This document shows, in pieces, positions 23,900 to 35,165 of a DNA stretch of 64,000 nt. The notes beneath the pieces were generated by a model that saw only the letters and a list, made by a program, of their open reading frames with translations, was not told the DNA's origin and made no database searches. Within the stretch, counting starts at the first letter, position 1. Each line of letters begins with the position of its first letter. The position numbers and the translations under genes were made by a program. This stretch comes from Dromiciops gliroides (lineage: Eukaryota > Chordata > Mammalia > Microbiotheria > Microbiotheriidae), in NCBI RefSeq assembly GCF_019393635.1, contig NC_057864.1, positions 482,538,117 through 482,602,116 on the forward strand, read 5' to 3'.

Positions 23900-24640
23900 C
23901 TGAATTTTAAAAAATAATTAGAAATATTACTAGGTCATATTATTTTGTGAATACTCTATATAACAAGGGTTACTTATTCTTGAGAAGTCTGAACTAATTC
24001 TGCTGTGCATGGTTTTCTGATAATTCTGAGAGAATTGGTCTTATTCCTTCCTCCAAGATTGGTCTATTAGATTATTAAATTTCTATCATGTCAGTTTGGG
24101 CAATTTATATTTTTGTAGGCAATCACCTATTTCCTTTATGCTCTTGAATTTCTTAGAATCTAGCCATGTGGAGTATTTCCTAATAATAGTCTCCACTTCT
24201 TTTGTGCTGTGATTTCTCCCTTATTATGCGTAATTTTGCTAACCAGTGTTCTCTCTCTCTCTCTCTTATAATTCTTTGCAAAGCAAAAACAGCTCATGGT
24301 TTTCATTTATGGAGTGTTCTTTCCTACTCTGTGTAGACCTGCTCATATCCACACAATCAACTCCTTTGGAAACGACTTTGTTCCTTTCCAAGGGGGTTGG
24401 GGGGCTTTAAGTCTAAGCTTAATGCAAGTACTTTTTTTTTCTTTCTCATGAATATACAAATGCTTAGCAACATTAACTTTGGCTCCAAGAATAGCTGTGG
24501 CTGCATATGACAAGTTTGACATGTACTGTCTTTTAAACATTGTGCTATTTTTCGGATTTTGACTTCACCAACCATTAAGAAATTATTTTCAATCTTAATG
24601 TAATTTTATAATTTCTGCTCTTTATGAAATTATTTAATTC
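23900..24640 (-). mobile_element. Old LINE-1 ORF2 fragment, antisense
   Basis: 'attggtctattagattatt', 'gcaatttatatttttgtagg', 'gaatttcttagaatctagcc', 'gtgctgtgatttctccctt' correspond in order to antisense L1 ORF2 sequence. Boundaries approximate. Confidence 0.6.
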
Positions 24641-24699
24641 GATTTAGATTGCATTCTTGTCTGTATGGATAATTTCTACCTTTTAAAAATCTATGGCTT

Positions 24700-24830
24700 G
24701 GGGGCAGCTAAGGTGGTACAGTAGATAGAGCTCTGGCCCTGGATTCAGGAGGACCTGAGCTCAAATGAGGCCTCAGACACTTGATACTTACTAGCTGTGT
24801 GACCCTGGGCAAGTCACTTAACCCCCACTG

Positions 24831-24859
<29 letters not shown>
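24700..24859 (+). mobile_element. SINE-A with a (CA)n tail
   Basis: Starts gggggcagctaaggtgg. After 'cttaacccccactg' the usual A-rich tail is replaced by (AC)n at 24832-24859. The flanks repeat tatggctt. Confidence 0.92.
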
Positions 24860-24861
<2 letters not shown>

Positions 24862-25159
24862 TATGGCTTTTTGAATCTCTAACTTCTCTATGACCAAGTG
24901 CATATCTTACATCATGAGCATTCCATGGGTACTTGAAAAGAATGGGCATTTCTGGCTCTTCTCATTTAGTTCTCGTCATTTACTAACCAAGCTGTTCAAA
25001 TCTGGGTTTCTTTACTGTTGTTAATCTTATTATTTGTTCCATTTTTATATAGTCTCCAAGATCTCTTCCAGGCTTGAATCTATGATCTTATAGATGGGTC
25101 TTAATCAGAGATTGGGCACTACTATTATCCTCTCTAAACCTTTGTTCTTTTTTTGTTTG

Positions 25160-25302
25160 TTTTTGGGCAGGGTAATGAGGGTTAAGTGACTTGCCTAGGG
25201 TCACATAGCTAGTAAGTGTCAAGTGTCTAAAGTCACATTTGAATTCAGGTCCTCCTGAATCGAGGACCAGTGCTTTATCCAGTGCACCATCTAGCTGCCC
25301 CA
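25160..25302 (-). mobile_element. SINE-A, antisense
   Basis: 'ggcagggtaatgagggttaa' to 'catctagctgcccc'. Confidence 0.92.
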
Positions 25303-25439
25303 CAACTATTATATTTTGACTTATTTCCTCTGATATCAATCACTGTTACTGTCTTTTGAATTGCTGAATTGCTTGGCAAATACAAATCAACAACTGTCAT
25401 GTACATGTATTTATGTATACATATGTATGTTTATATACA

Positions 25440-25760
25440 CATTTATATTCACTTTGATGCAACATCTTGTCTCCTTCCATTTTTTTTGTAATTTTAATTC
25501 TACTTTATCAGATATCATTAATACCGTAGTTGGGGTTTTTTTTGTTTTTGCAGGGCAATGGGGTTTAAGTGACTTGCCCAGGGTCACACAGCTAGTAAGT
25601 GTATGAGGCTGGGTTTGAACTCAGGTCCTCCTGAATCCAAGGCTAGTGCCTTATCCATTGCGCCACCTAGCTGCCCCCCATAGTTGTTTTTTAAACTTGC
25701 ACATGCATGAGGAATCTTAATTTATCCTCTTAATTTTAATCTAATTATACCTTTTGCAAT
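25440..25760 (-). mobile_element. Old LINE-1 fragment, antisense, split by SINE-A
   Basis: 'tctactttatcagatatcat' resembles antisense L1 ORF2. Sequence resumes after the SINE with 'atagttgttttttaaac'. Confidence 0.5.
25545..25678 (-). mobile_element. SINE-A, antisense
   Basis: 'tttgcagggcaatggggttt' to 'cacctagctgcccc'. Flanking gtagttg / atagttg may be a diverged TSD. Confidence 0.92.
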
Positions 25761-25779
25761 ACATAAGTTAACAAGCATT

Positions 25780-26520
25780 TATTAAGCTCCTACTATGTAA
25801 CAGGTGGCTTTTATTTTGCTCCTGTTGAGGCTTCTTATCTCATTCCATTTTCTCTTTCAGGATAGTAGTAAGGTGCCCTGGGTGTAAACTGGAGTTGTTC
25901 CAGCAGGTGGAAGGCTTTGATCTGGCTTGGGGTGGGAGGTTGTGTGCTCCTTGGAGTCTGGTTGGTTAGAGGAGATGGAGAAGGCAGGAAGACTGATCAG
26001 CTTTTAGGAACAACAAAGAAGGGGGAGAATTTCCCAAGTTAGGCGAAGGACCAGGCTGAGCTCCCAACAAGGAGAGGGATGTCTTAGTCCCAAATGCAAG
26101 GAAAGCCCCAGACTCCACCTACCACAGCAGGGCTCAGTTGCAGTTAAGTTCCATCTTCTGCCTACTGCTGAGAGGGTGGGATTGATCACTGGGGGTAACA
26201 GCTCCTGGCTGTGGAATGATTCTGGAAGGTGATGAAGGAGGAGTATCCCTCTTGTATGAGGTGGGGCAAGGTACCTCAGGAATTCCCTGGGCTTTGGTCA
26301 ATTAGCAGTTCCCCAGACTTGGTCCTGTGGAAGGGTCAGGAAGCCAGACTCCCCAGGTCTTGCTCTCTGGGCCTCTCTGCAATTGGGTCATGTCTCTAGA
26401 TCTCATGAGCTTAGACTGGTGGAGTGGGTGGGTTGTCAGGCTTAGTAAAGGGCCCCTGAACTCACTATGCCCCCAACCCAGCAGGAAGACAGTCTGGGGC
26501 AGATGGAAGTACTGAAGGGG
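25780..26520. other. No gene seen
   Basis: A short MIR/L2-like piece at 25770-25805 ('caagcatttattaagctcc'); the rest is unassigned. Confidence 0.45.
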
Positions 26521-26700
26521 TTGTTATTCAGTCGTGTCTGACTCTCCTTGATCCCATTTGGGTTTTCTTGACAAAGACACTGGAGTGGTTTGCCATTTCC
26601 TTTTCCGGTGTGCCCCTATTTTACAGATGAGGAACTGAGGCAAATAGGGTTAAGTGACTAGCTCGGGGTCAACCGAAGGAGCCAACACACCAAATTCTGG
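26521..26700 (-). mobile_element. SINE-C, antisense
   Basis: 'gttattcagtcgtgtctgac', 'ggagtggtttgccatttcct', 'tacagatgaggaactgagg'. The 5' half is lost. Confidence 0.85.
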
Positions 26701-26799
26701 TTAGAATTGGCTCTCAGACTTCAGGGCTACCGGACTACGAAGCTCCTGTCTCCAGGTGATTCCTCTGGCTGTTACTATTGGAATTTCCACTCTTGTTTC

Positions 26800-26960
26800 T
26801 TTCCCCATTATGTTTGGTGGTATGGGTTCAAATCCTACCTCTAACCTGGGTGATACTGGGCAAATCTCCTCATCGGTAGCCCATGTAGCCTCTGAGGTTC
26901 TTGTCCCATGAGGAAGGATTGGAGTGATCAGTGATGGGCATTCAGGAGGAGCTGAGTTCC
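26800..26960 (+). mobile_element. MIR SINE, diverged
   Basis: 'gggttcaaatcctacctct', 'gggtgatactgggcaaatc', no clear 3' end. Confidence 0.6.
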
Positions 26961-27184
26961 AAAACTTTCTCACTGCTTAGCCATCTTGACCACAAGTCCT
27001 CTCTCCTCCATTCCTTCCAGATTTGGGAGAAAAGCTCAAGGATCCACCTGTAACTTCAATCTCATCTCCTCCAGGACCTTCATCCCCTCTCTCACATCAC
27101 CAACCTCTCCATCTGCATTGTCCCTTTCTCCTTGCCCAACTTCCTTTTATATCAAAGATTCTTAAACTGGGGTCTGTGGCCAAG

Positions 27185-27700
27185 TTGACTTTTTTTTAAA
27201 TTAAATTTTATTTTTAGATCCACATTCTCTACCCCTCCCCGCCCCCATCAAGAAAGCAAGAAAAACAAAACCTCCGTTATAAAAATGTATTGTTAAGCAT
27301 AACAAATTCCTGAACTGGCCATGTCAGAAAAAAAAAGTCCCAGTCTGGACTGAGTTCATCAACCCTCTCTCAGGAGGCAGGCAGCATGCTTCATCCTGAG
27401 TCCTCTGGAGCTGTGGTTGGTCACTGTGTCAATCAGCATTGCTAGTTCCCTAAGTGTTTCAAAGTTGTTTGTCTTTACCATATTGTTGTCACTGTATAAA
27501 CTCTTCTCCTGGTTCTGCTTACTGCACTCTGCATCAGCTCAGATAAATCTTCTTATATTTCTCTGAAACTACATCCTTTATCTTATTGCAATATAGTAGT
27601 ATTCTATCACATACTTATAGCATAACTCATTCAGCCATTCTCCCCGTCCCTACTTCTAATTCTTTACCGCCACAGAAGAAACTGCTATGACGTGAATTAG
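27185..27700 (-). mobile_element. LINE-1 3' end, antisense
   Basis: Read on the minus strand: 'gaatggctgaatgagttatg', 'gaatactactatattgc', 'gagctgatgcagagtgcag', 'agcagaaccaggagaag', then 'gaagcatgctgcctgcc'. This parallels the L1 3' end at 17520-17850 but is a different subfamily. Confidence 0.7.
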
Positions 27701-27777
27701 TTTTATAGCTGTATCACAATATAATTGTCTTCTTTGTAATCCTATGTACTTTCTCTTGAGAAGGGCACCATAAGTTT

Positions 27778-28018
27778 CACTGTTCAGTCATTTCAGTCAT
27801 GTCTGACTTTGTGACCCCATTTGGGGTTTTCTTGGTACTGTTACTGGAGAGGTTCATCATTTCCTTCTCCAGCTCATGTTACAGATGAGGAAACTGAGGC
27901 AAACAGTGACTTGCCCAGGGTCACACAATTAGTGTCTCTCTCAGGCTGGATTTGAAGATGAGTCCTCCTGATTCCAAGCCCAGGGCTCTGTGCACTATGG
28001 CGCCCCCTAGCACCCTCC
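27778..28018 (-). mobile_element. SINE-C, antisense, nearly complete
   Basis: 'cagtcatgtctgactttgtg', 'tttggggttttcttggtac', 'gatgaggaaactgaggcaaa', 'cagggtcacacaattagtg', ending 'ggcgccccctagca'. Confidence 0.9.
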
Positions 28019-28039
28019 ATAGGCTTCACCAGACTGCTA

Positions 28040-28260
28040 AAGGGGTCCATGATGCAAAAAAGGTTGAGAACCCCAGTTCTCCATGAAGCATTGTGTCATT
28101 CCCCCAACTTCTATGTATTTATCCTCCTCATATTTATTCTGTGTATACGTGTCTGTAAATGGACCTGATGTCTCCCTTGACAGAAGGTAGGCTCCTTTCT
28201 GTCTGGATGTCTAGGACCTAGCCCACAGCATGCACACAATAAATGGCCGTGGACGGAGCT
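28040..28260 (+). mobile_element. L2 LINE 3' end, diverged
   Basis: 'acttctatgtatttatcctc', 'gaaggtaggctcctttctg', 'agcatgcacacaataaatgg'. Confidence 0.6.
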
Positions 28261-28550
28261 CCCTACCTCTTGACCTGGCTGACCACCCCAACTGGAATCC
28301 AAGGGTCACAGATTTAGGACAGAGATAGACCATTTTACAAATGAGGAACTTGCCCAAGGTCACAGGGTCATGGAGCTAGGATTAAAACCCAGAACCTGAC
28401 TCTACATGTCTCTTTTTTCCAACTGCTTTCCTATTTCTTCTCCCCTTCACTACTAAATTCCTAGAGAGAATAGTCTATATTCATGGCGTTCAATGTCTTC
28501 ATCTCCCACCTACTCTTTAAGCCCATACAATCTATTTTTTTTTCTTTTTC

Positions 28551-28681
28551 AGGGCAATGAGGGTTAAATGACTTGCCCAGGGTCACACAGCTAGTAATTA
28601 TCAAGTATCTTTGGCTGGATCTGAACTCAGGTCCTCCTGAATCCAGGGCAGTACTTTATCCACTGCTCCACCTAGCTGCTC
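28551..28681 (-). mobile_element. SINE-A, antisense (first of a tandem pair)
   Basis: 'cagggcaatgagggttaaat' to 'cacctagctgct', followed by a 15-base C run. Confidence 0.92.
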
Positions 28682-28718
28682 CCCCCCCCCCCCCCAAGAA
28701 AAATCTATTTCTTTTTCA

Positions 28719-28850
28719 GGGCAATGAGGGTTAAGTGATTTGCCCAGGGTCACACAGCTAGAAAGTGTCAAGTGTCTGAGTCCAGATTTGAACTCAGGTC
28801 TTCCTGAATCCAGGATTGGTGCCCTATCCACTGTGCCACCGAGCTGTCCC
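28719..28850 (-). mobile_element. SINE-A, antisense (second of a tandem pair)
   Basis: 'cagggcaatgagggttaagt' to 'caccgagctgtcccc'. The target words aatctattt(c/t) occur before, between and after the pair. Confidence 0.92.
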
Positions 28851-28860
28851 CTGACAATCT

Positions 28861-29250
28861 ATTTCTAACTGAAACCACTCTCTACTATGACTAAAGACCT
28901 CTCTGTGGGCAAATAAATGTCCTTCTTCTGTCTTCATCCTCTGGGGCAAATGAAAGTGTATCTCACCCCTCTTGCTCCCTCCTGCTTTCTGGCTGGATGG
29001 CCCTTTGTAAAGATGGGCGCCCTCTTCCCTTCTCTCACCGTGTGCTTCCCTTCCTGATTTGGAGTCCCAAGGCTTCAGTTCTCATGATTTTCCTTGGATA
29101 TTTTCTTTCCACTTGTCTTACTATCCCTTTTTCCCTGTGTATTTGTCCTTCATTAGCCATGGGCTTGTGTCATTCTATTTCTGCATTGTCAGTGCCTGGC
29201 ACAGAACCTTCCATATAGTCCATCCTTAATAAATGTGCACTGAATGAATG
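28861..29250 (+). mobile_element. L2-type LINE 3' region
   Basis: 'gtcagtgcctggcacagaac' and 'ccttaataaatgtgcactg' mark an L2 terminus; the upstream part (28430-28530 and 28861-29150) is diverged. Confidence 0.55.
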
Positions 29251-29365
29251 GACCCGATAAAGCGGTCTTCAGTGGAGTGCCACAGGGCTTTTTCCTTGGC
29301 CACATTCTGTTCTCCACTTTTATCATGACTTGGATGAAAACGTGTCCTAGATGTTTACCCAGCTT
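29250..29365 (+). mobile_element. CR1/L3 LINE reverse-transcriptase remnant
   Basis: 'agtggagtgccacagggct' reads SGVPQGFFLGHILFSTF, the CR1 GVPQGSVLGPLLF block, in sense orientation. Confidence 0.75.
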
Positions 29366-30590
29366 TCAGGCAGCAAGAAGTTAAGACGAAATGCTCACAC
29401 ACTGGAAGACCCCGTCCGAATCCCCAAATCTCAACAGGCAGGATTTCAAAGAGGCCAACTCTAGCAAGCTTAAATGCTACATTGCATGTTACATCTGGGG
29501 AGAAACAGAAGCAGCACTGAGTCTGGAGTGGAATCCAGGCTCTGCTCTTTCTGTGGAATCTAGAATGGTCACTCCCCTTTCTAAGTCTCATCTGTAAAAG
29601 AAGGGGGGCTAGACTAGCGGATCTCTACAGGTGCTTCCAGCTCCAAGTCCTCTCGTAACTGAGGCTCATAAATTCAACTGCACAAAGACAGGACAGAGAG
29701 AACATGGCCAGGCAGCAGAGGGGCGACAAGGACAGAAGAAAGACCTCTGTGTTCAGAGCCCTAGGCCCTGGCTTAAAGCCCTCTCCTGGGTCAGTCACTA
29801 GTCAGCCTAACGTAGTCTTGGGCTGCTATCAGACCAAAGGAGGTGGCCATTACACTGCCACAGGAGCCAAGCTGGGAACCACAAGGCACTGGAATGTGTG
29901 CCAAGAAAGGGGAAGGGGCTGGGCTGCCATCACTTGCCTCCTCTTCCCTGAGTGACCCAAAAAAAGGTTCTTTTCTTTGGACCTTACGTACAAGCAAGAG
30001 CAAGAGAAGGTGCTGGATCTGGGGTCAGAAGAGCTGGGTGTAAATCCTGGCTCTTCAACCTCAGTCTCATCTGTAAAATGGGGAATCTGGCCTAGATGAC
30101 CCTCTTGGGTCCCTCCCAGCCCTAACTCCATGATCCTGGGATCCTGGGATGGGGGGCCACCTTATGGACTCTCCTAGGGAGAAATAGGAAGGAGCTCCGA
30201 GTATTCAGTCTGGAAAACGGATAAGGGAAGATTGGGTCGGAGCAGCCTAAGTCAAGATGGCGTCTGGAAGCCTGCACCTGAAAAGTCCTGAGGCAGGATC
30301 TGAAGGACTAGCCAGAGAGTCAAGCACAGGGTCTCACAGGACATGACAATTCAGTGGGACAGCATGGTGTAAGTGGAAGGAGAACCACTCTTTAAGTTAA
30401 AAAACACACAAAAACAATTTGAACACTGCCACTTATTTGTAGCAAGTCCCTAAACCTAAAGCTCTCGAAATCTCTCACATCTGTAAGCAGCGGGTGGTAA
30501 TATACACTAGTTATCTCACAAGGCTAATGTGTAAACCTTAAGAATCTCTAGGTTGAGGGTCTGGGATGGAAACCACAGAGTTCACAAGCC
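29366..30590. other. No gene seen; two MIR pieces
   Basis: MIR-like sense fragments at about 29520-29680 ('ctaagtctcatctgtaaaag') and 29995-30140 ('cagtctcatctgtaaaatgg'). Open frames of 66-93 codons at 29704-30131 overlap these and have no family match. Confidence 0.5.
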
Positions 30591-30780
30591 TAATAACAAT
30601 CACAATAATACCTACTTGAAGTTCTGTCAAACACTTGTTGCCACAACAACCCTCTGCAGGAGAGAGTGGAAGGACTATTATCCCCATATTGCAGGTGAGG
30701 AAACTGAGGCTCATTGGGGTGAAGTATCTTGCCCAGGGTCACATGGCTGGGGAGGGTCAAGTCCAGCACTTTTTCTTCTA
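30590..30780 (-). mobile_element. MIR-type SINE, antisense
   Basis: 'attatccccatattgcaggt', 'gaggaaactgaggctcattg', 'cttgcccagggtcacatgg'. Confidence 0.8.
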
Positions 30781-31168
30781 CCCCCTAGAACTGAAGCAAA
30801 ACTGAGGATTAGCTGCAGTGACGTTCACCTGTGCACATGCCTAAGCAAAGATGGCATGATCACCAGCTGGAAGACTGTAAAGGAAATGTACACATCAGGA
30901 AGGAGTTGCACTAGGGGGAACTAGCATTTATTAAGCACCTACTATATTCCCCGCCCTGTGCTAAGTGCTTTACAAATACTACCTTATTTGATCTCCCAAT
31001 AACCCTGGAAGGGAAGTGCTACTATTATCTCCATTTTACATATGAGGAAACTGAGACAAACAGAGGTTAAGTGACTTGCCCAGGGTCACACAGATAGTGG
31101 CTTTTTTTGTTCGTTTATTTAAAATTTTATTTTTCCCCAATGACATGTAAAAACAACTTTAGCATTCT

Positions 31169-31320
31169 TCTTTTTTTTTTTTTTTTGGGTGAGGCAATTG
31201 GGGTTAAGTGACTTGCCCAGGGTCACACAGCTAGTGTCAAGTGTCTGAAGTCGCATTTGAACTCAGGTCCTCCTGAATCCAGGGCCAGTGATCTATCCAC
31301 TGTGCCACCTAGCTGCCCCC
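31169..31320 (-). mobile_element. SINE-A, antisense, in the LINE-1 piece
   Basis: Poly-T from 31170, then 'gggtgaggcaattggggtta' to 'cacctagctgccccc'. Flanks tagcattc / tagctttc. Confidence 0.94.
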
Positions 31321-31403
31321 TAGCTTTCATTTTTAAAACTTTGTATTCCAAATTCTCTTCCTTCCTCCCTCCCTATGCCACACCATTAAGAAGGCAAGCA
31401 ATT

Positions 31404-31560
31404 GGGGCAGCTAGGTGGCGCAGTGGATAAAGCACTGGCCCTGGAGTCAGGAGGACCTGAGTTCAAATCCAGCCTCAGACACTTGACACTTAGTAGCTGT
31501 GTGACCCTGGGCAAGTCACTTAACCCCAATTGCCTCACTAAAATAAAAAAAAAATAAAAA
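31404..31560 (+). mobile_element. SINE-A, sense, in the LINE-1 piece, with 16-bp TSD
   Basis: 'ggggcagctaggtggcgcag' to 'caattgcctcactaaaat' plus A-rich tail. TSD aagaaggcaagcaatt at 31388-31403 and aagaaggcaaacaatt at 31561-31576 (15 of 16). Confidence 0.96.
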
Positions 31561-31670
31561 AAGAAGGCAAACAATTCAATATAAGTTATGATAGTGTCTT
31601 AAGGTTGAATCTGAACTCATGTCTTCCTGACTCTAGGCCCTGGGCTCTGTCCATGGTGCTGCTGGCTGTT

Positions 31671-31995
31671 TCAATCTATTGTAAAATTCCTATAGAACAG
31701 GTCTACCAAATGGGAATAATGACATCTAGTACCTACCCCATGGGCCTGTTATGAGGAACAAATGAATTAAAAGCACAAGAGCGCCTTGTAAGCTGTCCAG
31801 TGCTACACAGTTGCACAGGGAATGACTAGGTTTTCCAGGCTTACTCCTTTGCAGCCAGCAGTGACTGAGCCATCTGAAGCAGCCAGAGCTTTCTCTCAGA
31901 AGCCAAAGGAAAATAGCATGTACAAAGGAAATTACTTCAAAGTAAATTTACATGGAAATAGCATTGAGGGCACAAATCCCAAACAGAGATCCAAA
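31671..31995. other. No gene seen
   Basis: A MIR-like 3' word near 31740 ('ggcctgttatgaggaacaaa'); otherwise unassigned. Confidence 0.45.
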
Positions 31996-32501
31996 TACAC
32001 ATTCCTAGCCAGTGTTTATGCGGCCCCTCACCCCTGCTCCACTCTTCCTTCCCCCTTCTCCATCTAGAGCCAAGTGCTACGGTCTTCCTTCAATAGTCTC
32101 CCCTTGGAGGTCATGCCCCCAGCATCCTCCTCTCCCCCCTCAGATCCTGGTCACACTCACTGAACTTAGCTCCACTTCCCTCCCTACCTTCCTCCTCTTC
32201 TTCTGTGCCTGGCTCACAGTTGGTCTACTCTGTCACCCCTTCAAGGCTGGAATAACTGACAGACCTTCCAATGATCTTTATAGTTCCCCAGATGTAATTC
32301 AAGGCAATAAACACGAAGTGTCCCCTGTGTGCAAAAGCACTGGGTGAGGGCTATGGCCTAAGATCCTGAAGACAGAAAGCCCCTCCCACCAAACTCCTCT
32401 CAAATCTGCTCCTCGCCTTCAGTGTGACCGGAGGTGCCTCCCTGGTCTTAGTCCATCATCCCCACTCTGCCTGGTCCCCATCTTATCCGCTATCCAGTCT
32501 T

Positions 32502-32650
32502 TTTTTTTTTTTTTTGTGGGGCAATGAGGGCTAAGTGACTTGCCCAGGGTCACCCAGCTAGTAAGTGTCAAGTGTCTGAGGCCAGATTTGAACTCAGGTC
32601 CTTCTGAATCCAGGGCTAGTGCTTTATCCACAGTGCCACCTAGCTGCCCC
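32502..32650 (-). mobile_element. SINE-A, antisense, in L2
   Basis: Poly-T then 'gtggggcaatgagggctaag' to 'cacctagctgcccc'. Flank word ctatccagtctt is repeated at 32490-32501 and 32657-32668. Confidence 0.94.
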
Positions 32651-33659
32651 CATCCTCTATCCAGTCTTGATCAAATAACTGGCCATTTCAACAATATGCT
32701 AACCTTCCTGAACCCCACTCACTAGACTAGCCATGCCTGGTTCATCACTCACCTCTGGGTAATTCTCCCATCTACCTTCTCCATTCCCCGTCCAGAGCAG
32801 CCAAACATGGCTAGGAAAAATCATGACCAAACTGCCACAGATTTATGTTCCCTCCCTTCAGCTGAGCCTCAATGTTGCCTTAGGACCCAATTATTCATTT
32901 CTTCCTCACTCCTCACCTTTCCTTCTCCTCAGTGGCTTTTCTAAACCATTTCTGCTCTCCCCCATGCCCTTCTCATGACCTTACCACTAGAAGGGGCTAG
33001 GAGGAATCGCCTCTACCTGCCTCTTCCACTTCTCCAAACTTCTTTCTGTCCTCACTGATCCCCTTGTTAATCCTTCGGAAATGACATTTTCCCATTAATT
33101 TCTATTAGGCTATAAGGCCTATAAGGACATGGGCTGAATTCACATCCCCAGGTCATTGGCACTCAGTACAAACCCCATCAATATTTACTAAATATTGACA
33201 TTCACCAAATATTTATTGGGCTCCCTCTACTCCACTCTTGAGCCTTGCCTCTAGCTGCTTCCCCTCCTCAAGGCTAATCCCTCCATGAATGCCCTTGATA
33301 TGCCCTGTGACCCTGCTTTATCCATTGTCTCTCTGCGTTCAGTCATCTTTAATCTCTCTCCAATGCCTCTTTGCCCTTGGCCTAGGAGCTCATTCCTCTC
33401 CCTACATCTCCCCCTTCCCCCTAACCCCTCCGCCTTCTCTCCAGCTTCACATCTCACTGTCCAAGTTCCAGAAAGAGCCATTGCTCAGCCTCTCTGCACA
33501 CATTCAATCTGTGGCCCTTTGCCATGTAGACTCTATCCCACTGATCTCTCCCAGACTACCACTGGCCTGGCTCTCTTTGGAGCATCTGACACCAACAGAC
33601 ACTCCCCCTCCCCCATCTTTTGGATACTCTCTCTCCCTTGGCTCCCATGGCATTCTCTT

Positions 33660-33809
33660 TTTTTGGGGAGGAGGAGAGGCAATTGGGGTTAAGTGACTTG
33701 CCCAGGATCATCCAGCTAGTAAATGTCAGGTGTCTGAGGCTGGATTTGAACTCAGGTCCTCCTGACTCCAGGGCCAGTCCTCTATCCACTGGGCTACCTA
33801 GCTGCCCTT
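33660..33809 (-). mobile_element. SINE-A, antisense, in L2, with TSD
   Basis: 'gagaggcaattggggttaag' to 'tacctagctgccct'. TSD tcccatggcattctct from 33643 and tcccatgacattctct at 33810-33825. Confidence 0.95.
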
Positions 33810-34989
33810 TCCCATGACATTCTCTCCTGTGATTCTCCTCCTTCTCTTACTGTTTTGTTCTCTATCTCATTTGGGATCCCCTTGCTCTCCTCCTGACCCA
33901 ACCCCCAGGCTGTCCTTGATTCCCCTCTTCTATGTCTACACTCTTTCCCTCATCTTTTCCGGACTGCTTTCACCACTGTAATGGGATGATGCCCCAACCC
34001 TCCCATAGCCGCCTGCCATTCACCTCCACTTCAACAAGTCTGAAGAGCGTCCCAAACCAAAACTCCCCATCTTTTCCCCATGCCCCAAATGGCTTACGCC
34101 CTCCAGGGTCCCCAGAACAGCTAAGAGCACCATCCTCCCAATCACCCCAGGTCAAAATCTCCTACTCGGCCTTCACCAGACACTCCTGCACTCCCCACAC
34201 CTCCTCGAGTTGCTTCCCTGCCTTCACAAACGGTCTCCCATCTGTGCCACCCCTTCCCGGCCACTGCAACCCCCCAAGGCGAGAGCCTCACGTTTCTGCA
34301 CTGTTATTAGAAGCTTTTGATTGTTCTCCCTGCCTCTAACCTCTCCCCAACCAATACAGGCTTCAGCCTCTGCCATCATTCTGACCCTCATTCCATGTCC
34401 CAGTCAGGTCACACTTTGGCTCCAGGTGCCTGCCTTCTAATGGCTTATAAAGGCCTCAGCCAGCACCCGGCTCTAGTCTGCAGCTTTCCTGACTTCTCTC
34501 GCACTGCTCCACATTCACAGACCAGACTCCAGCAGAACAGCACAGCATCCCTCCTTCTTGCCTTCCACGTGTGTGCTCTTGCTTCCGTGACACCCCGTGC
34601 CTGTAAGGCACTGCCCATCTCCACTACGGAAGGCCCTTCCTTTGAGCTCCAGCTCAGGTGCCAGCTTTTCCATAAAGCTTTCCTCGATTCCCCCCCTCCC
34701 CTGCCATCCTAAGCTAGAAGCATCCTCTCCCCTCTAAAACTTCAGCTCAAATCTTCTCTGGACACCTGCCTCCTCTGCATTTTTAGAAGCTTCTGTCTCT
34801 GATTACAGCGCCCGGCTTCACTCCCCTCCTGGAGATGATAAACATCCTGGTCTTCCAGATTGTTATTCCCCCAGTGCCTAGCACACAGTAGGCCCTTAAC
34901 CAATATTTGCTCGATGAGCTTTGGACTGACCTTTTTCTGTCTAGGATCATTTGCACAGGTGTGTACACACGTACACGAGCCCTTATAAC

Positions 34990-35165
34990 ACCTCTTTCAG
35001 GTTTAGAGCTAGAAGGGGTCTGAGAGATTTTCTACTCCAAGCCCCCACTCCCCCATAACTTAACTGAGGGTCAGAGAAACTCAGTGGCTTTCCCAGGATC
35101 CTAGTGAGTTTGCAGCCAAGTCTGGATCTGACACGAGGCCCTCTCGCCCCATGTCTCCTGCTCAA
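34990..35165 (-). mobile_element. MIR-type SINE, antisense
   Basis: 'ggtttagagctagaagggg', 'ctgagggtcagagaaactc', 'tgtctcctgc'. Confidence 0.65.

Larger units (their letters stand above)
31104..31589 (-). mobile_element. LINE-1 3' end, antisense, carrying two SINE-A copies
   Basis: 'aaattttatttttccccaat' 'gacatgtaaaaacaactt' ... 'ttgtattccaaattctcttc' is the antisense L1 3' terminus, as at 44812 and 58338. Interrupted at 31187-31320 and 31404-31560. Confidence 0.8.
30915..31670 (-). mobile_element. MIR-type SINE, antisense, split by a LINE-1 3' end
   Basis: The left part 30915-31098 runs from 'catttattaagcacctacta' through 'gaggaaactgagacaaacag' to 'cacacagatagtgg'. It resumes at about 31597 with 'aaggttgaatctgaactcat' and 'gtcttcctgactctaggcc'. 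The junction repeats gatagtg(g/t)ctt (31093-31103 and 31590-31600), a TSD. Confidence 0.85.
32000..34925 (+). mobile_element. Long L2 LINE copy (ORF2 remnant to 3' end)
   Basis: A C/T-rich sense L2 track about 2.9 kb long, with words in L2 order: 'gcctggctcacagttggtct', 'agcatctgacaccaacagac', 'tctctcccttggctcccat', 'ttataaaggcctcagccag', 'cccttcctttgagctccag', 'cctagcacacagtaggccct'. The frame is broken throughout. SINE-A copies interrupt it at 32502-32650 and 33660-33809. The 5' part (32000-33200) is assigned with less certainty. Confidence 0.65.

Noticed and set aside
33285..33696. 135-codon frames on the plus strand at 33285-33696 and 33932-34339
   Set aside because: Ser/Pro/Leu-rich translations of a C/T-rich L2 copy, broken by SINE insertions.
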